Positions 16,807 to 25,099 of a stretch of DNA of 55,445 nucleotides are shown here, piece by piece (within the stretch, counting starts at the first letter, position 1; each line of letters opens with the position of its first letter). The stretch lies in the NCBI RefSeq assembly GCF_020709055.1, contig NZ_JAJFCK010000020.1:1-55445 (forward strand), in the 5' to 3' direction. The stretch comes from Ruminococcus callidus (GTDB taxonomy: Bacteria > Bacillota > Clostridia > Oscillospirales > Ruminococcaceae). The position numbers were made by a program, and so were the translations under genes. The notes below the pieces were generated by a model. It was given only the letters and a program-made list of their open reading frames with translations, had not been told where the DNA came from and did not search any database.

Positions 16807-19800
16807 TCACATCCCCTGCAATATCTCCTCCACTCGTTCTTCCAGCTCATCCGTCTCATAATCATTTTCCCGCAAGACCCGGATCGCCAGGTCATAATAT
16901 CGCTTGGCATTTTCCTTATCCCCTGCCTTGCGGTAATTGTCTGCCATCATAAGATACACCCATTCCATTTGTTCATGCAGTTCCCCGAAATTCTTCTGAA
17001 AGCACTCCAATGCCTCAGCTGCAACGATGTCACAATTCTGGAATTCTCCCAATTCTGACAGCACAGAACTATACCGCATCATCAAATTTGCAATCCTAAC
17101 TTCGCCATACACATCATGCTCCAGCAAAGTTTCCAATGCCTGTTCCATGGCAGCTTTGCATTTTTTCAGCAGTTCCCGGCTTGGCTGAGCGTTGTACCAG
17201 TCGATCAATGCACAGGCATAGGTAGCCCAGATCTCTCCGGTTTCTTCATGCTCCTCTCCATAGAGCTGATTTGCCAGTGCGATTGCCTCCTCGTAATTTT
17301 CTTCCATTTCAGAAAATTGTTTCATTTTCAAATTGCAGACTGCCACAGCGGTTTGAAATTGCACCAGTTTGGTACTTTCCTCCATAGGCTCTTCCTGCAT
17401 TTGCACTTGAAACAATTCCCGCTCTTTTTGATAACACGCCATTGCACGGGAAAACTGCTCACAGTCCCGATAAATATCCCCCAGTTCTGACCAAAATGAT
17501 ATATCTTGCTCCTGTTCCGCCGTTTGTTCTGCAAAGCACTGGTCTGCGTAGAACAACGTTTTTTCAAGGTAAAACGCACTATTGCAATCGATCCAATAAG
17601 CATTTTCCAGCAAGATAAAATTGGAATAAGCCGAAGCAAGCTTCATAGGCTCTCCGATTTCTTCTGCAAGCTGTAAGATCTGTTCTACACATGATTTCGT
17701 TCCTTCAAAATCACAGCGATCGGTTATATACCCTAACAGTATTCCACTCAGATCGCTGAGTTGTTCCTCTGCTGATAAATGCAGTTCCGCTATTTCTGCC
17801 GCCGCTTTTTCACTGGTTTCTGTATCATGCAGCTGTGCTGCAATATCCCGGATAAAAGACAGTGCATTGAATTGCCGTTGCCTGGAATCCTCCTCCAGCC
17901 TCAGAATCCGAAGTTCCTGCTGTGCCGCCCATAGAGCATCCTCATAACGATCTTCTCCCAGATACAGCGGATAACACATGGTGCCGAAGAAATACGAAAG
18001 TTCCGGATCATCACCTTGAATATGATGTGCCATATGATCCAGCCACTGCACAGATGCAAACCGTTGTTCCGCATTCTCGGATTCCTCAATGTAACTGGCA
18101 ATGGCACCTGACATAATCAGGATTCGTTTGCATTCCCTGCTGTTCGGACGCAGTTTTTCACACAGCACTTCTACGATCAGCGGATGAGTGGAAAGAATAC
18201 GCATTTCATCCTGATACACTTCGGAGATCCAGCCGCTTTGAATCAGCCGATCCAGGCTGTTGATCTCTGCCTCGTTTAAGTCACTGATGACTTCAAAATA
18301 CTGCCGTTCCATTGGCGTTGCACCGACCAGGGCAGCACAGCGAAGCACCTGCTTTTCCGATTCGGACAAATCCAGCACCGAGAACAGGATCTCCATATGA
18401 TGGAACGCTGTTTTTTCCCGAAGTGTGCTGTCTTTCAGCTGACGCACTTTGCCGTCATCTCCGGAAATGCCTTCTGCACAGAGTTTCTCATACATTTCAC
18501 GGGAGGTGAGCTGATGCAGTGCCATTTGCTTCGCCACCAGTTCCACTGCCATGGTATGCCCATTCAGTGCCTTCAATATGGCATCGGTGTACAAGTCCGG
18601 CTCTCGCTTTGTATAATACGCCATCATCTGATACAACGCCGATTCGTCAGACAAAATGTCTACCTCATACTGGGGAAAAATGCCGTCATAATCCACTCTG
18701 GAGGTCACCAGAATGGGGCAAGGCAGTTCTGTCAGGAAGTCCAGATTCCCGCAGTCACCGGTATCAAAATTGTCCAGCAGGATCAGATGCCTTGGCGTAC
18801 AGATTTGACGCAGTACCTGCAATTTTCGTTCCAGATATGCCGCATCACTTTCCCCGTCAGAGCGTGTGCAATGCACAATGGGAAAATTGGTATCGCTGAG
18901 AATGGTGTTCTCCATACTATCCAGAAACCGAACAAATACAACGGCGTCATACTCCTCCGCATACGTCATAGCATAGTGCTTTGCCAGTTCTGTTTTTCCG
19001 ATACCGCCAACACCGTGGAGCAGCAGAAACTTTTCCTGCTGCAAAAGGGTATGGATCTCCTGCAATTCGATATCCCGTCCGCAAAAGTAATTGTTACCCA
19101 AGGGCAGTTTTGTTTGCAGATAGGGCTTTGGCTGTCGAAACGAATCCAGAAAAGGCTCGATCTGTGCCAGAAGTTCCGCACAGGAGGCATATCGCTTTTC
19201 CGGATTGGCAGCCAAGGTCTTTCGCAGCAGCTCCGTGACCATGCGTCTGATTTCCGGAGAAGTTCCGGCAAGCACCGAGTCCGGGAACTCCGTATCCCAT
19301 ACCGCACGATTTCTCCTGTCCTTTACTTCCGGAGCACGGCGAAACAACAGGTACAACAACAGTCCGCCCAGCGTATAGACATCGGACACAACGCCGATCT
19401 TTCTGCGGTTTTGCTGTAACACTTCCGGTGCTGCCCACTTTGCTGTACAGGAGATCACTGCATCAGAAAGCCGGCTTTTTTCAACGGCACTGTCAAAATC
19501 AAACAGCATCACCAGTTCCGGCGTTTCCGGATAGAGCAGCACGTTGGCAGGCTTTAAATCCAGATAGAGATACCCATGCTGATGCAGATTGTCCAGTTGC
19601 TGTGCCACTGCACGCAGTACCCGAAATGTGTCATAAAGCGACAGTTCCTGCTGTTCCAGCGGAATGCTGTTCTGACAGTTCATAGCAATATACCGGGTGC
19701 CGTTTCCGGAAAAAACGCCCTGGACATTGCTGATACTGTTGCAGCTTTCCGGAAACTGCCGGAACTGCATCTGCTTTTGATACCCCCAGATAAAGCTTTG

Positions 19801-20055
19801 CATCTGCCGTTGAAAAGCTTCTTCGTCTGCCGCAAGCAAACTGCCGTCCTGCTGCCGAATCAGGTGTAGATTTTCCGGACAGAACTCTTTCAGCCGGAGA
19901 TAAAATTCGTTTTGTTCTCCGTCCCTGCAAACCGCCGTATAGACCAGACAGCTGGCTCCTGTTCCGATCAGTTCCTGAATCTGCACTGTGATCTGATGCT
20001 GGGTTCCAATGGCGGAAAGGGTCAGATGTGTACCGACTGGCAGTGGCGTTCGCAT
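16807..20055 (-). CDS. Ser/Thr kinase-STAND NTPase-TPR fusion protein
   Basis: Protein of 1082 aa with three parts. Residues about 20-305 are a kinase-like domain: glycine loop GTGASCLVY (31-39), Lys56 in LRLKEF, YLDLKPAN (Asp166, Asn171) in place of HRD, and DFD (186-188) in place of DFG. Residues about 320-620 are an NB-ARC/STAND ATPase: P-loop GVGGIGKT (348-355), Walker B LILLDNFD (Asp428), sensor VTSR. From about 620 to the end are helical TPR-like repeats. This is the design of ligand-sensing NTPases that oligomerise when the repeats bind a trigger, and many act in phage defence or regulation. The start at 20055 has GAGGAA seven bases upstream. It follows the small gene at 20091-20489 by 35 bases in the same operon. 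Confidence 0.88.
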   Translation of the reverse strand: MRTPLPVGTHLTLSAIGTQHQITVQIQELIGTGASCLVYTAVCRDGEQNEFYLRLKEFCPENLHLIRQQDGSLLAADEEAFQRQMQSFIWGYQKQMQFRQFPESCNSISNVQGVFSGNGTRYIAMNCQNSIPLEQQELSLYDTFRVLRAVAQQLDNLHQHGYLYLDLKPANVLLYPETPELVMLFDFDSAVEKSRLSDAVISCTAKWAAPEVLQQNRRKIGVVSDVYTLGGLLLYLLFRRAPEVKDRRNRAVWDTEFPDSVLAGTSPEIRRMVTELLRKTLAANPEKRYASCAELLAQIEPFLDSFRQPKPYLQTKLPLGNNYFCGRDIELQEIHTLLQQEKFLLLHGVGGIGKTELAKHYAMTYAEEYDAVVFVRFLDSMENTILSDTNFPIVHCTRSDGESDAAYLERKLQVLRQICTPRHLILLDNFDTGDCGNLDFLTELPCPILVTSRVDYDGIFPQYEVDILSDESALYQMMAYYTKREPDLYTDAILKALNGHTMAVELVAKQMALHQLTSREMYEKLCAEGISGDDGKVRQLKDSTLREKTAFHHMEILFSVLDLSESEKQVLRCAALVGATPMERQYFEVISDLNEAEINSLDRLIQSGWISEVYQDEMRILSTHPLIVEVLCEKLRPNSRECKRILIMSGAIASYIEESENAEQRFASVQWLDHMAHHIQGDDPELSYFFGTMCYPLYLGEDRYEDALWAAQQELRILRLEEDSRQRQFNALSFIRDIAAQLHDTETSEKAAAEIAELHLSAEEQLSDLSGILLGYITDRCDFEGTKSCVEQILQLAEEIGEPMKLASAYSNFILLENAYWIDCNSAFYLEKTLFYADQCFAEQTAEQEQDISFWSELGDIYRDCEQFSRAMACYQKERELFQVQMQEEPMEESTKLVQFQTAVAVCNLKMKQFSEMEENYEEAIALANQLYGEEHEETGEIWATYACALIDWYNAQPSRELLKKCKAAMEQALETLLEHDVYGEVRIANLMMRYSSVLSELGEFQNCDIVAAEALECFQKNFGELHEQMEWVYLMMADNYRKAGDKENAKRYYDLAIRVLRENDYETDELEERVEEILQGM

Positions 20056-20090
20056 GGTAAGTTCCTCTTTTCAAAAGTTGTGATATTGAT

Positions 20091-20489
20091 TTATGACGGC
20101 ATCTGTAAAAGGTATTCCTGCAATTCCTGCAATGTCTGAAATCGCCTTTTCCAATTGCTGCACAATGTTTTCTGATAAAATTCCGAGTGTGACGGAAGGA
20201 CAGCAAACCGTCTTCGCTCCAGCCATGTCACCGGTTTTCTCTCCCATTGAAAATACAAATAGCTGCCGATCAAGTAGACATAGCTGCTTTCTGTGTAAAC
20301 TGCCTTCTGCCTGCATTCCGGTGCGAGCAGTGACCACAAAGGGATACCCGAAAAAAATGGTGCGTGCCGTTTCAAAAAAGCTGCCGGGGAAACGGACTCC
20401 TTTTGCAAAGCAGAGATCAGTTCCATTGCCTGGCGAACACATTCCTGCAATCCCATCACCTCCCGGCTGTCATCGTAACACATTGCCAT
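20091..20489 (-). CDS. Unknown small protein upstream of the kinase-STAND gene
   Basis: A frame of up to 132 aa from MAMCYDDSREVMGLQECV to LLQMPS. It is rich in Trp, Tyr and Arg (SYLYFQWERKP, NWKRRFQTL) and ends in a helix, with no known family. The start is uncertain: ATG at 20489, 20483, or 20459; the last comes directly after GGGAGG, which is rather close. It is the first gene of the leftward unit containing the kinase-STAND gene, and the dyad operator (20496-20530) lies right at its 5' end. It may be a partner or ligand-side regulator of the STAND protein; that is inference. Confidence 0.5.
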   Translation of the reverse strand: MAMCYDDSREVMGLQECVRQAMELISALQKESVSPAAFLKRHAPFFSGIPLWSLLAPECRQKAVYTESSYVYLIGSYLYFQWERKPVTWLERRRFAVLPSHSEFYQKTLCSNWKRRFQTLQELQEYLLQMPS

Positions 20490-20495
20490 ACAGCA

Positions 20496-20530
20496 TTTGT
20501 AACAACCACTTGAAAAGTCATTGTTACAAA
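20496..20530. promoter_or_regulatory. Dyad operator between divergent island genes
   Basis: Perfect inverted repeat TTTGTAACAA (20496-20505) and TTGTTACAAA (20521-20530), 15 bases apart. The right half overlaps the -35 of the rightward primase-helicase promoter and the left half lies at the start of the leftward small gene. Related half-sites sit in two other island promoters. Confidence 0.7.
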
Positions 20531-20553
20531 CCCATTTCTTCCTATGATACAAT
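20521..20553 (+). promoter_or_regulatory. Island-type promoter of the primase-helicase gene
   Basis: GTTACA (20523-20528), 19-base spacer, TACAAT (20548-20553) preceded by TGA as an extended -10. It has the same geometry as 23346-23376 and 34498-34528. Confidence 0.68.
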
Positions 20554-20602
20554 GAATCATGCGGAAATCTCTCCGCCAATTTACAACAGGAGGAAAAATC
20601 AT

Positions 20603-22045
20603 ATGAAACCATTTCAGGAAACAAACTACATTGCCAAAGACAAAGAAAACGAACAATGGAAAAGCAGTCTGCCGCCGGAAGAAGTCAAGGAAAAGATGCT
20701 GGCACAACGTGGATTTACTCAAGAAAACAGCAGCAAGATTCAATTCGACCACACCGTATTTATTCAGTATGCAATGACAAGAGTTCACGCATTATACTGC
20801 AACGGAAAGCTCTACTTCTACAATTTTAAGTCAAAGTGTTATGAATATCTGGAAGATCACGCATACAAAAAGATTTTCTTTGCGATCATTGAAGAAGCTT
20901 CCTGCAATATCTGGAAACGAAAGCAGGAAAACGAGTACATCCCCTATTTTAAGCGAAAAGTTCCCTATGCAGAAGATAACGGAATGCGTCCGGGACTCCT
21001 GCAGTTCCAAAACTGCATCTTCGATTTACAGAAGGAAACGATAGAGAAACCAACGCCGGACATTTTCTGTCTGGTACAGATTCCATATGACTACGACCCC
21101 AAGGCAAAAGCACCGCAGTTTTTCCGCTTTCTGCAGGAACTCTTTGACAATGACCAGACACGGATCGATCTGGTTCAGGAGATCATGGGAGCCTGCCTAT
21201 ACTATGAAGACATTATGCAGAAGCTTGTTGTCTTTCTGGGTTCCGGTTCCAACGGAAAGTCTCTGTTATCCAACATGATCAAGCATATGCTGGGAGAACG
21301 GAATGTATCTGCTGTTGCGTTGGATCAGATCAGCAGCGGAAGATTTGGCAAGCAAAACCTGGACCGAAAGCTGCTGAACATTTCCTCTGAGACCAAGACT
21401 GAAAAGCTGTACAGCACAGCTGACCTAAAGGCACTGACCGGCGGCGATTCCATTGAAATCGAAGAAAAATTTGAAAAGTCCTATACCACAGAGATCCACA
21501 GCAAGTTTATTCTCCTTGCAAATGATATGATCCAGACCAAGGATTACAGCGACGGGTTCTATCGCCGGCTGCTGATCATTCCCTTTGAACAGTGCTTCCA
21601 TGACCTCGCTCCCAATCAGGAGCCGGAGGAGGGTGTTCTCTACAAGAACATTTATCTGGAAGGAGATCTGATGCAAGAACTCCCGGGCATCTTCAATTTT
21701 GCCTATGCCGGACTGGAACGACTGATCGACAATGATTACAATTTCACCTATTCTCCTGCCTGCGAAGCTGCATTGGAGCATTACAAAAACGAACACAATG
21801 TGGTAAAGGCATTTTACAATCACTGCATCGTCCTATCAGAACCCAAGCACAAAAAAGCAGAGCGAACCGCTGTGGTATATGCCGGATTTTTAAGCTACTG
21901 CCGGGAGAACCGATTCCCCTGCAGCATTTCCAGCATTCAATTTCACCGAATGTTTCAAAACATTCTGACCGAAGAAGGCACAGAAGCACGCATGGTACAC
22001 CGTAACCGCGGCGACTTCTACTTACACCTGCAAATGCAGTTCTAA
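20603..22045 (+). CDS. D5/P4-type phage-plasmid primase-helicase
   Basis: Protein of 480 aa for replication of the island. The N-terminal D5_N-like region (about 90-200) precedes a superfamily 3 helicase: Walker A GSGSNGKS at about residue 212, Walker B region and sensor in the stretch containing LNISSETKTE, and KFILLAND near residue 305. No primase catalytic domain precedes it, so it is the helicase half, shorter than P4 alpha (about 770 aa). The start at 20603 has AGGAGG eight bases upstream; the frame to 20093 is spurious. A terminator follows directly. It suggests that the island replicates after excision, as phage satellites and integrative mobilizable elements do. Confidence 0.88.
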   Translation: MKPFQETNYIAKDKENEQWKSSLPPEEVKEKMLAQRGFTQENSSKIQFDHTVFIQYAMTRVHALYCNGKLYFYNFKSKCYEYLEDHAYKKIFFAIIEEASCNIWKRKQENEYIPYFKRKVPYAEDNGMRPGLLQFQNCIFDLQKETIEKPTPDIFCLVQIPYDYDPKAKAPQFFRFLQELFDNDQTRIDLVQEIMGACLYYEDIMQKLVVFLGSGSNGKSLLSNMIKHMLGERNVSAVALDQISSGRFGKQNLDRKLLNISSETKTEKLYSTADLKALTGGDSIEIEEKFEKSYTTEIHSKFILLANDMIQTKDYSDGFYRRLLIIPFEQCFHDLAPNQEPEEGVLYKNIYLEGDLMQELPGIFNFAYAGLERLIDNDYNFTYSPACEAALEHYKNEHNVVKAFYNHCIVLSEPKHKKAERTAVVYAGFLSYCRENRFPCSISSIQFHRMFQNILTEEGTEARMVHRNRGDFYLHLQMQF

Positions 22046-22080
22046 AATCAAGACCATGTTCTAACAGCAACATGATCCAG

Positions 22081-22123
22081 GCACATCACTTTCATCACAG
22101 TGTGGAAAGTGATGTGCTTTTTT
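22081..22123 (+). terminator. Strong terminator after the primase-helicase gene
   Basis: Perfect 13-bp stem GCACATCACTTTC/GAAAGTGATGTGC with an 11-base loop and six Ts. It overlaps the 3' end of the convergent gene at 22095. Confidence 0.9.
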
Positions 22124-23321
22124 CGTCTGCCTGGTCAAAATAGTACCGCCGCATGGCAGACCGCAGTTCTTCCAACGGATAGGGATGATTGGCACAGTGC
22201 AGAAACAGCCAGTCATAAGGATTCCGCACATACAAAGCCGGCAGACCGCTGCTGCACAACAGGTCATTGGTTTCATGGACAAAGTCCAGAAAATCAGACT
22301 CAATGGCACAAAACAAATCAGATGTGTCATTCTTTGCAAACAGCACTGCAAAGAAACAATAGAAGTTCAGCAGGATCAGTGTCTTTCTCAAAATCGTATC
22401 TGAAACTGGTTCTCCTCGTTTGATTCTGGAAAGGTTCATTCCCAAGGGAAAATCAGAACGTATCAATTCCGGAAAAACAGCCTCTTTGGAAAAGGAACTC
22501 TTTTTCTGGTAAGTCCGCATATTCTCCCCGAAGATCACACTCAGCAGCAGATCAACATTTCCGGACTTCTGCTTTTGGTGGGAAATTTCATTTTGATCTG
22601 CAACTGCATTTTGGGCAAGTTCTGTGGCTTCCTGTATCAGACACTTCGCATAGTGAATGGCAGTCTTTCTGGGCATCTGAAAATCCAGACGGTTTTCTCG
22701 GAAAAAGCAAAGCAGTTCTTCCGTGGAACCAACTTGCAGCAGTGCACTTTCCAGCTGACTGGTCTGCTCATAGCACATTTCTTCCTCTGCCGCACTTTCC
22801 CCATTTATCAGCTGTTCCGCCTGCTCTGCCAGAGACAGCATTTCCGGATACCCCAGTCCATTTCGCAGACAGTACCAGATCACTGTTTCTTTTGCACTGC
22901 GGAAATTGAAGGGACAAGAAAAGTACACCTTCTGAAAAAAAGAAGCCGTTTCCCGGTCGTTCAATCCCAGAGCAAAACAGAGCCGGAACAGACTGTCCCG
23001 GCTGCGTTCGCCACTGTTAGGACGAGTTCCGCAGAACCAGCTTTTGATGACTTCCGGATTGAGCGTTACCCCTCGCTGCTTACAGCATTCCCGAACATAA
23101 GCAATCTTTTCTTTGGCATCGTCTGCCTGTCCGGAAAATCCATGCTGCAAAAGCGTATCCGTCAAGCCCTCTGCAAATGTTTTGCACGGATAAGTCAGCA
23201 GGTACTCCGATGTGTAAGTTTCTTCATCGTCCTGCACAAAGCCATACTCAGATTCCAGAATGTCATCCAAACACTTTCTGGTAACCTCACCTGCACCTGC
23301 GTACAATTCTTCTTCCGTCAC
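22095..23321 (-). CDS. Unknown island protein, 408 aa, possible regulator
   Basis: Largely helical protein with several Cys and Trp residues. A central part (GVTLNPEVIKSWFCGTRP, then LFRLCFALGLNDRETASFFQ) reads like an XRE-type repressor fold, in which a target helix is followed by a developmental-switch-like helix; that is tentative. The rest has no recognised domain. Translation starts at GTG (23321), seven bases after AGGAGG. It is divergent from the 330-aa gene and convergent with the primase-helicase gene. It might regulate the shared island promoters, since its 5' end faces one of them. Function not known. Confidence 0.55.
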   Translation of the reverse strand: MTEEELYAGAGEVTRKCLDDILESEYGFVQDDEETYTSEYLLTYPCKTFAEGLTDTLLQHGFSGQADDAKEKIAYVRECCKQRGVTLNPEVIKSWFCGTRPNSGERSRDSLFRLCFALGLNDRETASFFQKVYFSCPFNFRSAKETVIWYCLRNGLGYPEMLSLAEQAEQLINGESAAEEEMCYEQTSQLESALLQVGSTEELLCFFRENRLDFQMPRKTAIHYAKCLIQEATELAQNAVADQNEISHQKQKSGNVDLLLSVIFGENMRTYQKKSSFSKEAVFPELIRSDFPLGMNLSRIKRGEPVSDTILRKTLILLNFYCFFAVLFAKNDTSDLFCAIESDFLDFVHETNDLLCSSGLPALYVRNPYDWLFLHCANHPYPLEELRSAMRRYYFDQADEKSTSLSTL

Positions 23322-23345
23322 ACGATCGCCTCCTGCAAAGTCGTT

Positions 23346-23376
23346 TTTACAAAATGGATTTTTAGCATGGTATACT
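23346..23376 (+). promoter_or_regulatory. Island-type promoter of the 330-aa gene
   Basis: TTTACA (23346-23351), 19-base spacer, TATACT (23371-23376) preceded by TGG as an extended -10. The upstream box TTTTTACAAA (23344-23353) matches the half-site of the dyad at 20496-20530. Confidence 0.7.
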
Positions 23377-23422
23377 ATAAAGGCAGAAAAAACTGCAAAT
23401 CAATACAAAGGAGATTTTTTCA

Positions 23423-24415
23423 ATGAAAGACACTTGCAACTACCCAGACGGCACATTTATCGGCATCATCACAGACATTCAGACAGTGGAAAAACCGTAT
23501 CCCAGTGTTACAGTAACCGCTGCACTGGCAATCAACGGCAAGATTGCTAAGCATCAGAAATGTTTCAACAAGCCCTTTACCAACGGACGAGAAGCATTCC
23601 AGAATTTCTGCGAGGAGTTCGACCTGTTTTCCGACCGAACAGAACATCGAAATGACTACGTGCTGGAACTCGACTATGCCATTGGAACACCTTGCACCGC
23701 TGTCCTTTCTTCAGACCGTGGCTTTGAAAGCATCACACCTCTTGGCGATACAGATCTGAAAATTGCTTTCGGACTGGACGACTGCTACGAGAAGATCCGC
23801 TGGTTTCAGCCGGAAACCTACTGCACTGAGAAAGATATGGCAAACCTTGCTCCGGAGATCAGGGAACAGCGTCTGCAACTAAAACGAGATCTCATGCTGA
23901 TAAAGAGCGTTTCTTATCAAAAGGCAGAACGGGAGATTCCGGCATTATTCCAAAACTACCGTCGTTTTCCGCCGCTGCAGCTGCATCGCCCCTGTGCCGG
24001 ATTTATCGAAAAGATCCAGCTGAAAAAAGACCGCTTTCGTCCGGAAGAACTAACACTATACTGTTACGTTGCTATCATAGACAGAGGACACATCGTACAC
24101 AGGGACTATTACATCAACCGCATTCACTCTGTAGGGCGTGGCGATTACGAGCACTTCTGTGCGACGCTTGGGCTGCTCTATGAAGAGGACAACCCCAATG
24201 AGCTGATCGATCTGTGTGAGCTGCACAATGCCTGCTTTGTACCGCTTACCATCTATCTCTATCAGTCCCCGAAATCCGGAAACCTCTATGTAAACCGGCT
24301 GATGAAGTATTCTTCAGCGAACTTCCAGGACGAAATGGACATGATGCAGTTTGTCTGGGCTTATGAGTATTATTGCAACCAGGAACATGGCAGCTTCGAT
24401 TTTTGCGAATGCTAA
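23423..24415 (+). CDS. Two-repeat island protein, unknown function
   Basis: Protein of 330 aa that seems to consist of two related halves. In each, an opening segment (GTFIGIITDIQTVEKPYPS and AGFIEKIQLKKDRFRPEEL) leads to a beta strand with hydrophobic alternation, a charged I-x-x-H segment (GKIAKHQK, GHIVHRDY), a Phe-rich helix (REAFQNFCEEF, YEHFCATLGLL), and a final Cys-containing strand (GTPCTAVLS, NACFVPLTI). Such small beta-rich duplicated domains resemble single-strand-DNA-binding folds, which is an inference. AGGAGAT lies eight bases before ATG. It is co-transcribed with the 53-aa zinc protein, whose start overlaps its stop. Confidence 0.6.
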   Translation: MKDTCNYPDGTFIGIITDIQTVEKPYPSVTVTAALAINGKIAKHQKCFNKPFTNGREAFQNFCEEFDLFSDRTEHRNDYVLELDYAIGTPCTAVLSSDRGFESITPLGDTDLKIAFGLDDCYEKIRWFQPETYCTEKDMANLAPEIREQRLQLKRDLMLIKSVSYQKAEREIPALFQNYRRFPPLQLHRPCAGFIEKIQLKKDRFRPEELTLYCYVAIIDRGHIVHRDYYINRIHSVGRGDYEHFCATLGLLYEEDNPNELIDLCELHNACFVPLTIYLYQSPKSGNLYVNRLMKYSSANFQDEMDMMQFVWAYEYYCNQEHGSFDFCEC

Positions 24416-24570
24416 AGCCAAACCAACCCTGGAAAGACACTTCCGGCAATTGCCGCTGTGAAAGCTGCGGCAAAGTCGTTCCGGAACAGCAGCTGCATTG
24501 GGAAAAGCGATTAGGCTACTGTGACACGTGTTTTGCAGAAATTCGGAAATATACTCCCAAGAAATCATAA
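24409..24570 (+). CDS. Small zinc-ribbon protein (53 aa)
   Basis: Opens MLKPNQPWKDTSGNCRC and has two CxxC pairs (CESC and CDTC) 19 residues apart, so it should bind one zinc ion. The stretch CESCGKVVPEQQLHW resembles CESCGQIVPESIVCW in the amidoligase encoded at 34673, so the two share a module. ATG at 24409 overlaps the previous stop (ATGCTAA), giving translational coupling. A strong terminator follows. The role is unknown, perhaps an adaptor. Confidence 0.62.
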   Translation: MLKPNQPWKDTSGNCRCESCGKVVPEQQLHWEKRLGYCDTCFAEIRKYTPKKS

Positions 24571-24573
24571 TGG

Positions 24574-24609
24574 AAAGGATCGGCTGCATGACAAGCCGGT
24601 CCTTTTTTT
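24574..24609 (+). terminator. Terminator after the zinc-ribbon gene
   Basis: AAAGGATCGGCT pairs with AGCCGGTCCTTT (one G-T pair) around an 8-base loop, followed by four to five Ts. Confidence 0.85.
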
Positions 24610-24672
24610 ATTACAGCCGTAACATTTCTTTGAACGGACAGGCGTTTGTCCTGCTCGTTTGCTACAATAGAA

Positions 24673-24948
24673 TCAAAGGGAATCTTTCTGCACCGCCACG
24701 GGAATTGTCGGATCAATCAAGTCCGTGATCTCCACCTGCAGCACTTTTGCCAGTGCCACCAGCTCCATATCTGTCACAAATCGTTCTCCATTTTCGATGC
24801 GGCGGATAAAGTGGTGGTCTACGTCATATCCGGCAATTTGCAGATTCTTTGCCAACTGTCGCTGAGAAAGCCCTTTTTCATGCCGGATCCGAATCAGATT
24901 CGGTCCGCAGATATTGTTGGTGCCCAAGGTGGTTTTCAGTTTGAACAT
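24673..24948 (-). CDS. XRE-family repressor, divergent from the GTPase operon
   Basis: Protein of 91 aa with a lambda-repressor-like HTH: IRIRHEKGLSQRQLAKNL, then a recognition segment HHFIRRIENGERFVTD. I choose ATG at 24948 (MFKLKTTLG), eight bases after GAGGG; an ATG at 24963 lacks a ribosome-binding site. The gene faces the large GTPase/kinase operon, and a palindrome in the intergenic region overlaps that operon's promoter, so it most probably represses that operon and itself. No ligand-binding domain is attached, so the inducing signal must come from another partner or from loss of the repressor. Confidence 0.82.
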   Translation of the reverse strand: MFKLKTTLGTNNICGPNLIRIRHEKGLSQRQLAKNLQIAGYDVDHHFIRRIENGERFVTDMELVALAKVLQVEITDLIDPTIPVAVQKDSL

Positions 24949-24985
24949 ATTGGTTTCCCTCATTTGAAGATATGGTAAATATTAT

Positions 24986-25014
24986 TTGACATCATATCTA
25001 TTATATGATATAAT
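24986..25014 (+). promoter_or_regulatory. Perfect consensus promoter of the GTPase/kinase operon
   Basis: TTGACA (24986-24991), exactly 17 bases, TATAAT (25009-25014). A full match to the sigma-A consensus, so it should be very strong unless repressed. Confidence 0.9.
24991..25009. promoter_or_regulatory. Palindromic operator within the promoter spacer
   Basis: ATCATAT-CTATT-ATATGAT, a perfect 7-bp dyad filling the space between -35 and -10. A fitting binding site for the divergent XRE protein. Confidence 0.78.
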
Positions 25015-25099
25015 GAGAATAGTGGTGGTTAATAGTATTCACCATTTGAAAAATAATTTTTTGAGAAGAAATATGCTTATCAGAAAGGTTGAGCTATCG

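Noticed and set aside
17116..20139. Several long rightward frames across the kinase-STAND gene, one of 340 codons
   Set aside because: All lie opposite a gene with clear kinase, NB-ARC and TPR motifs; their composition (many His, Cys, Gln, Pro) is typical of antisense frames.
20093..20602. N-terminal extension of the primase-helicase gene
   Set aside because: The segment is antisense to the small gene, crosses the promoter, and AGGAGG precedes the ATG at 20603.
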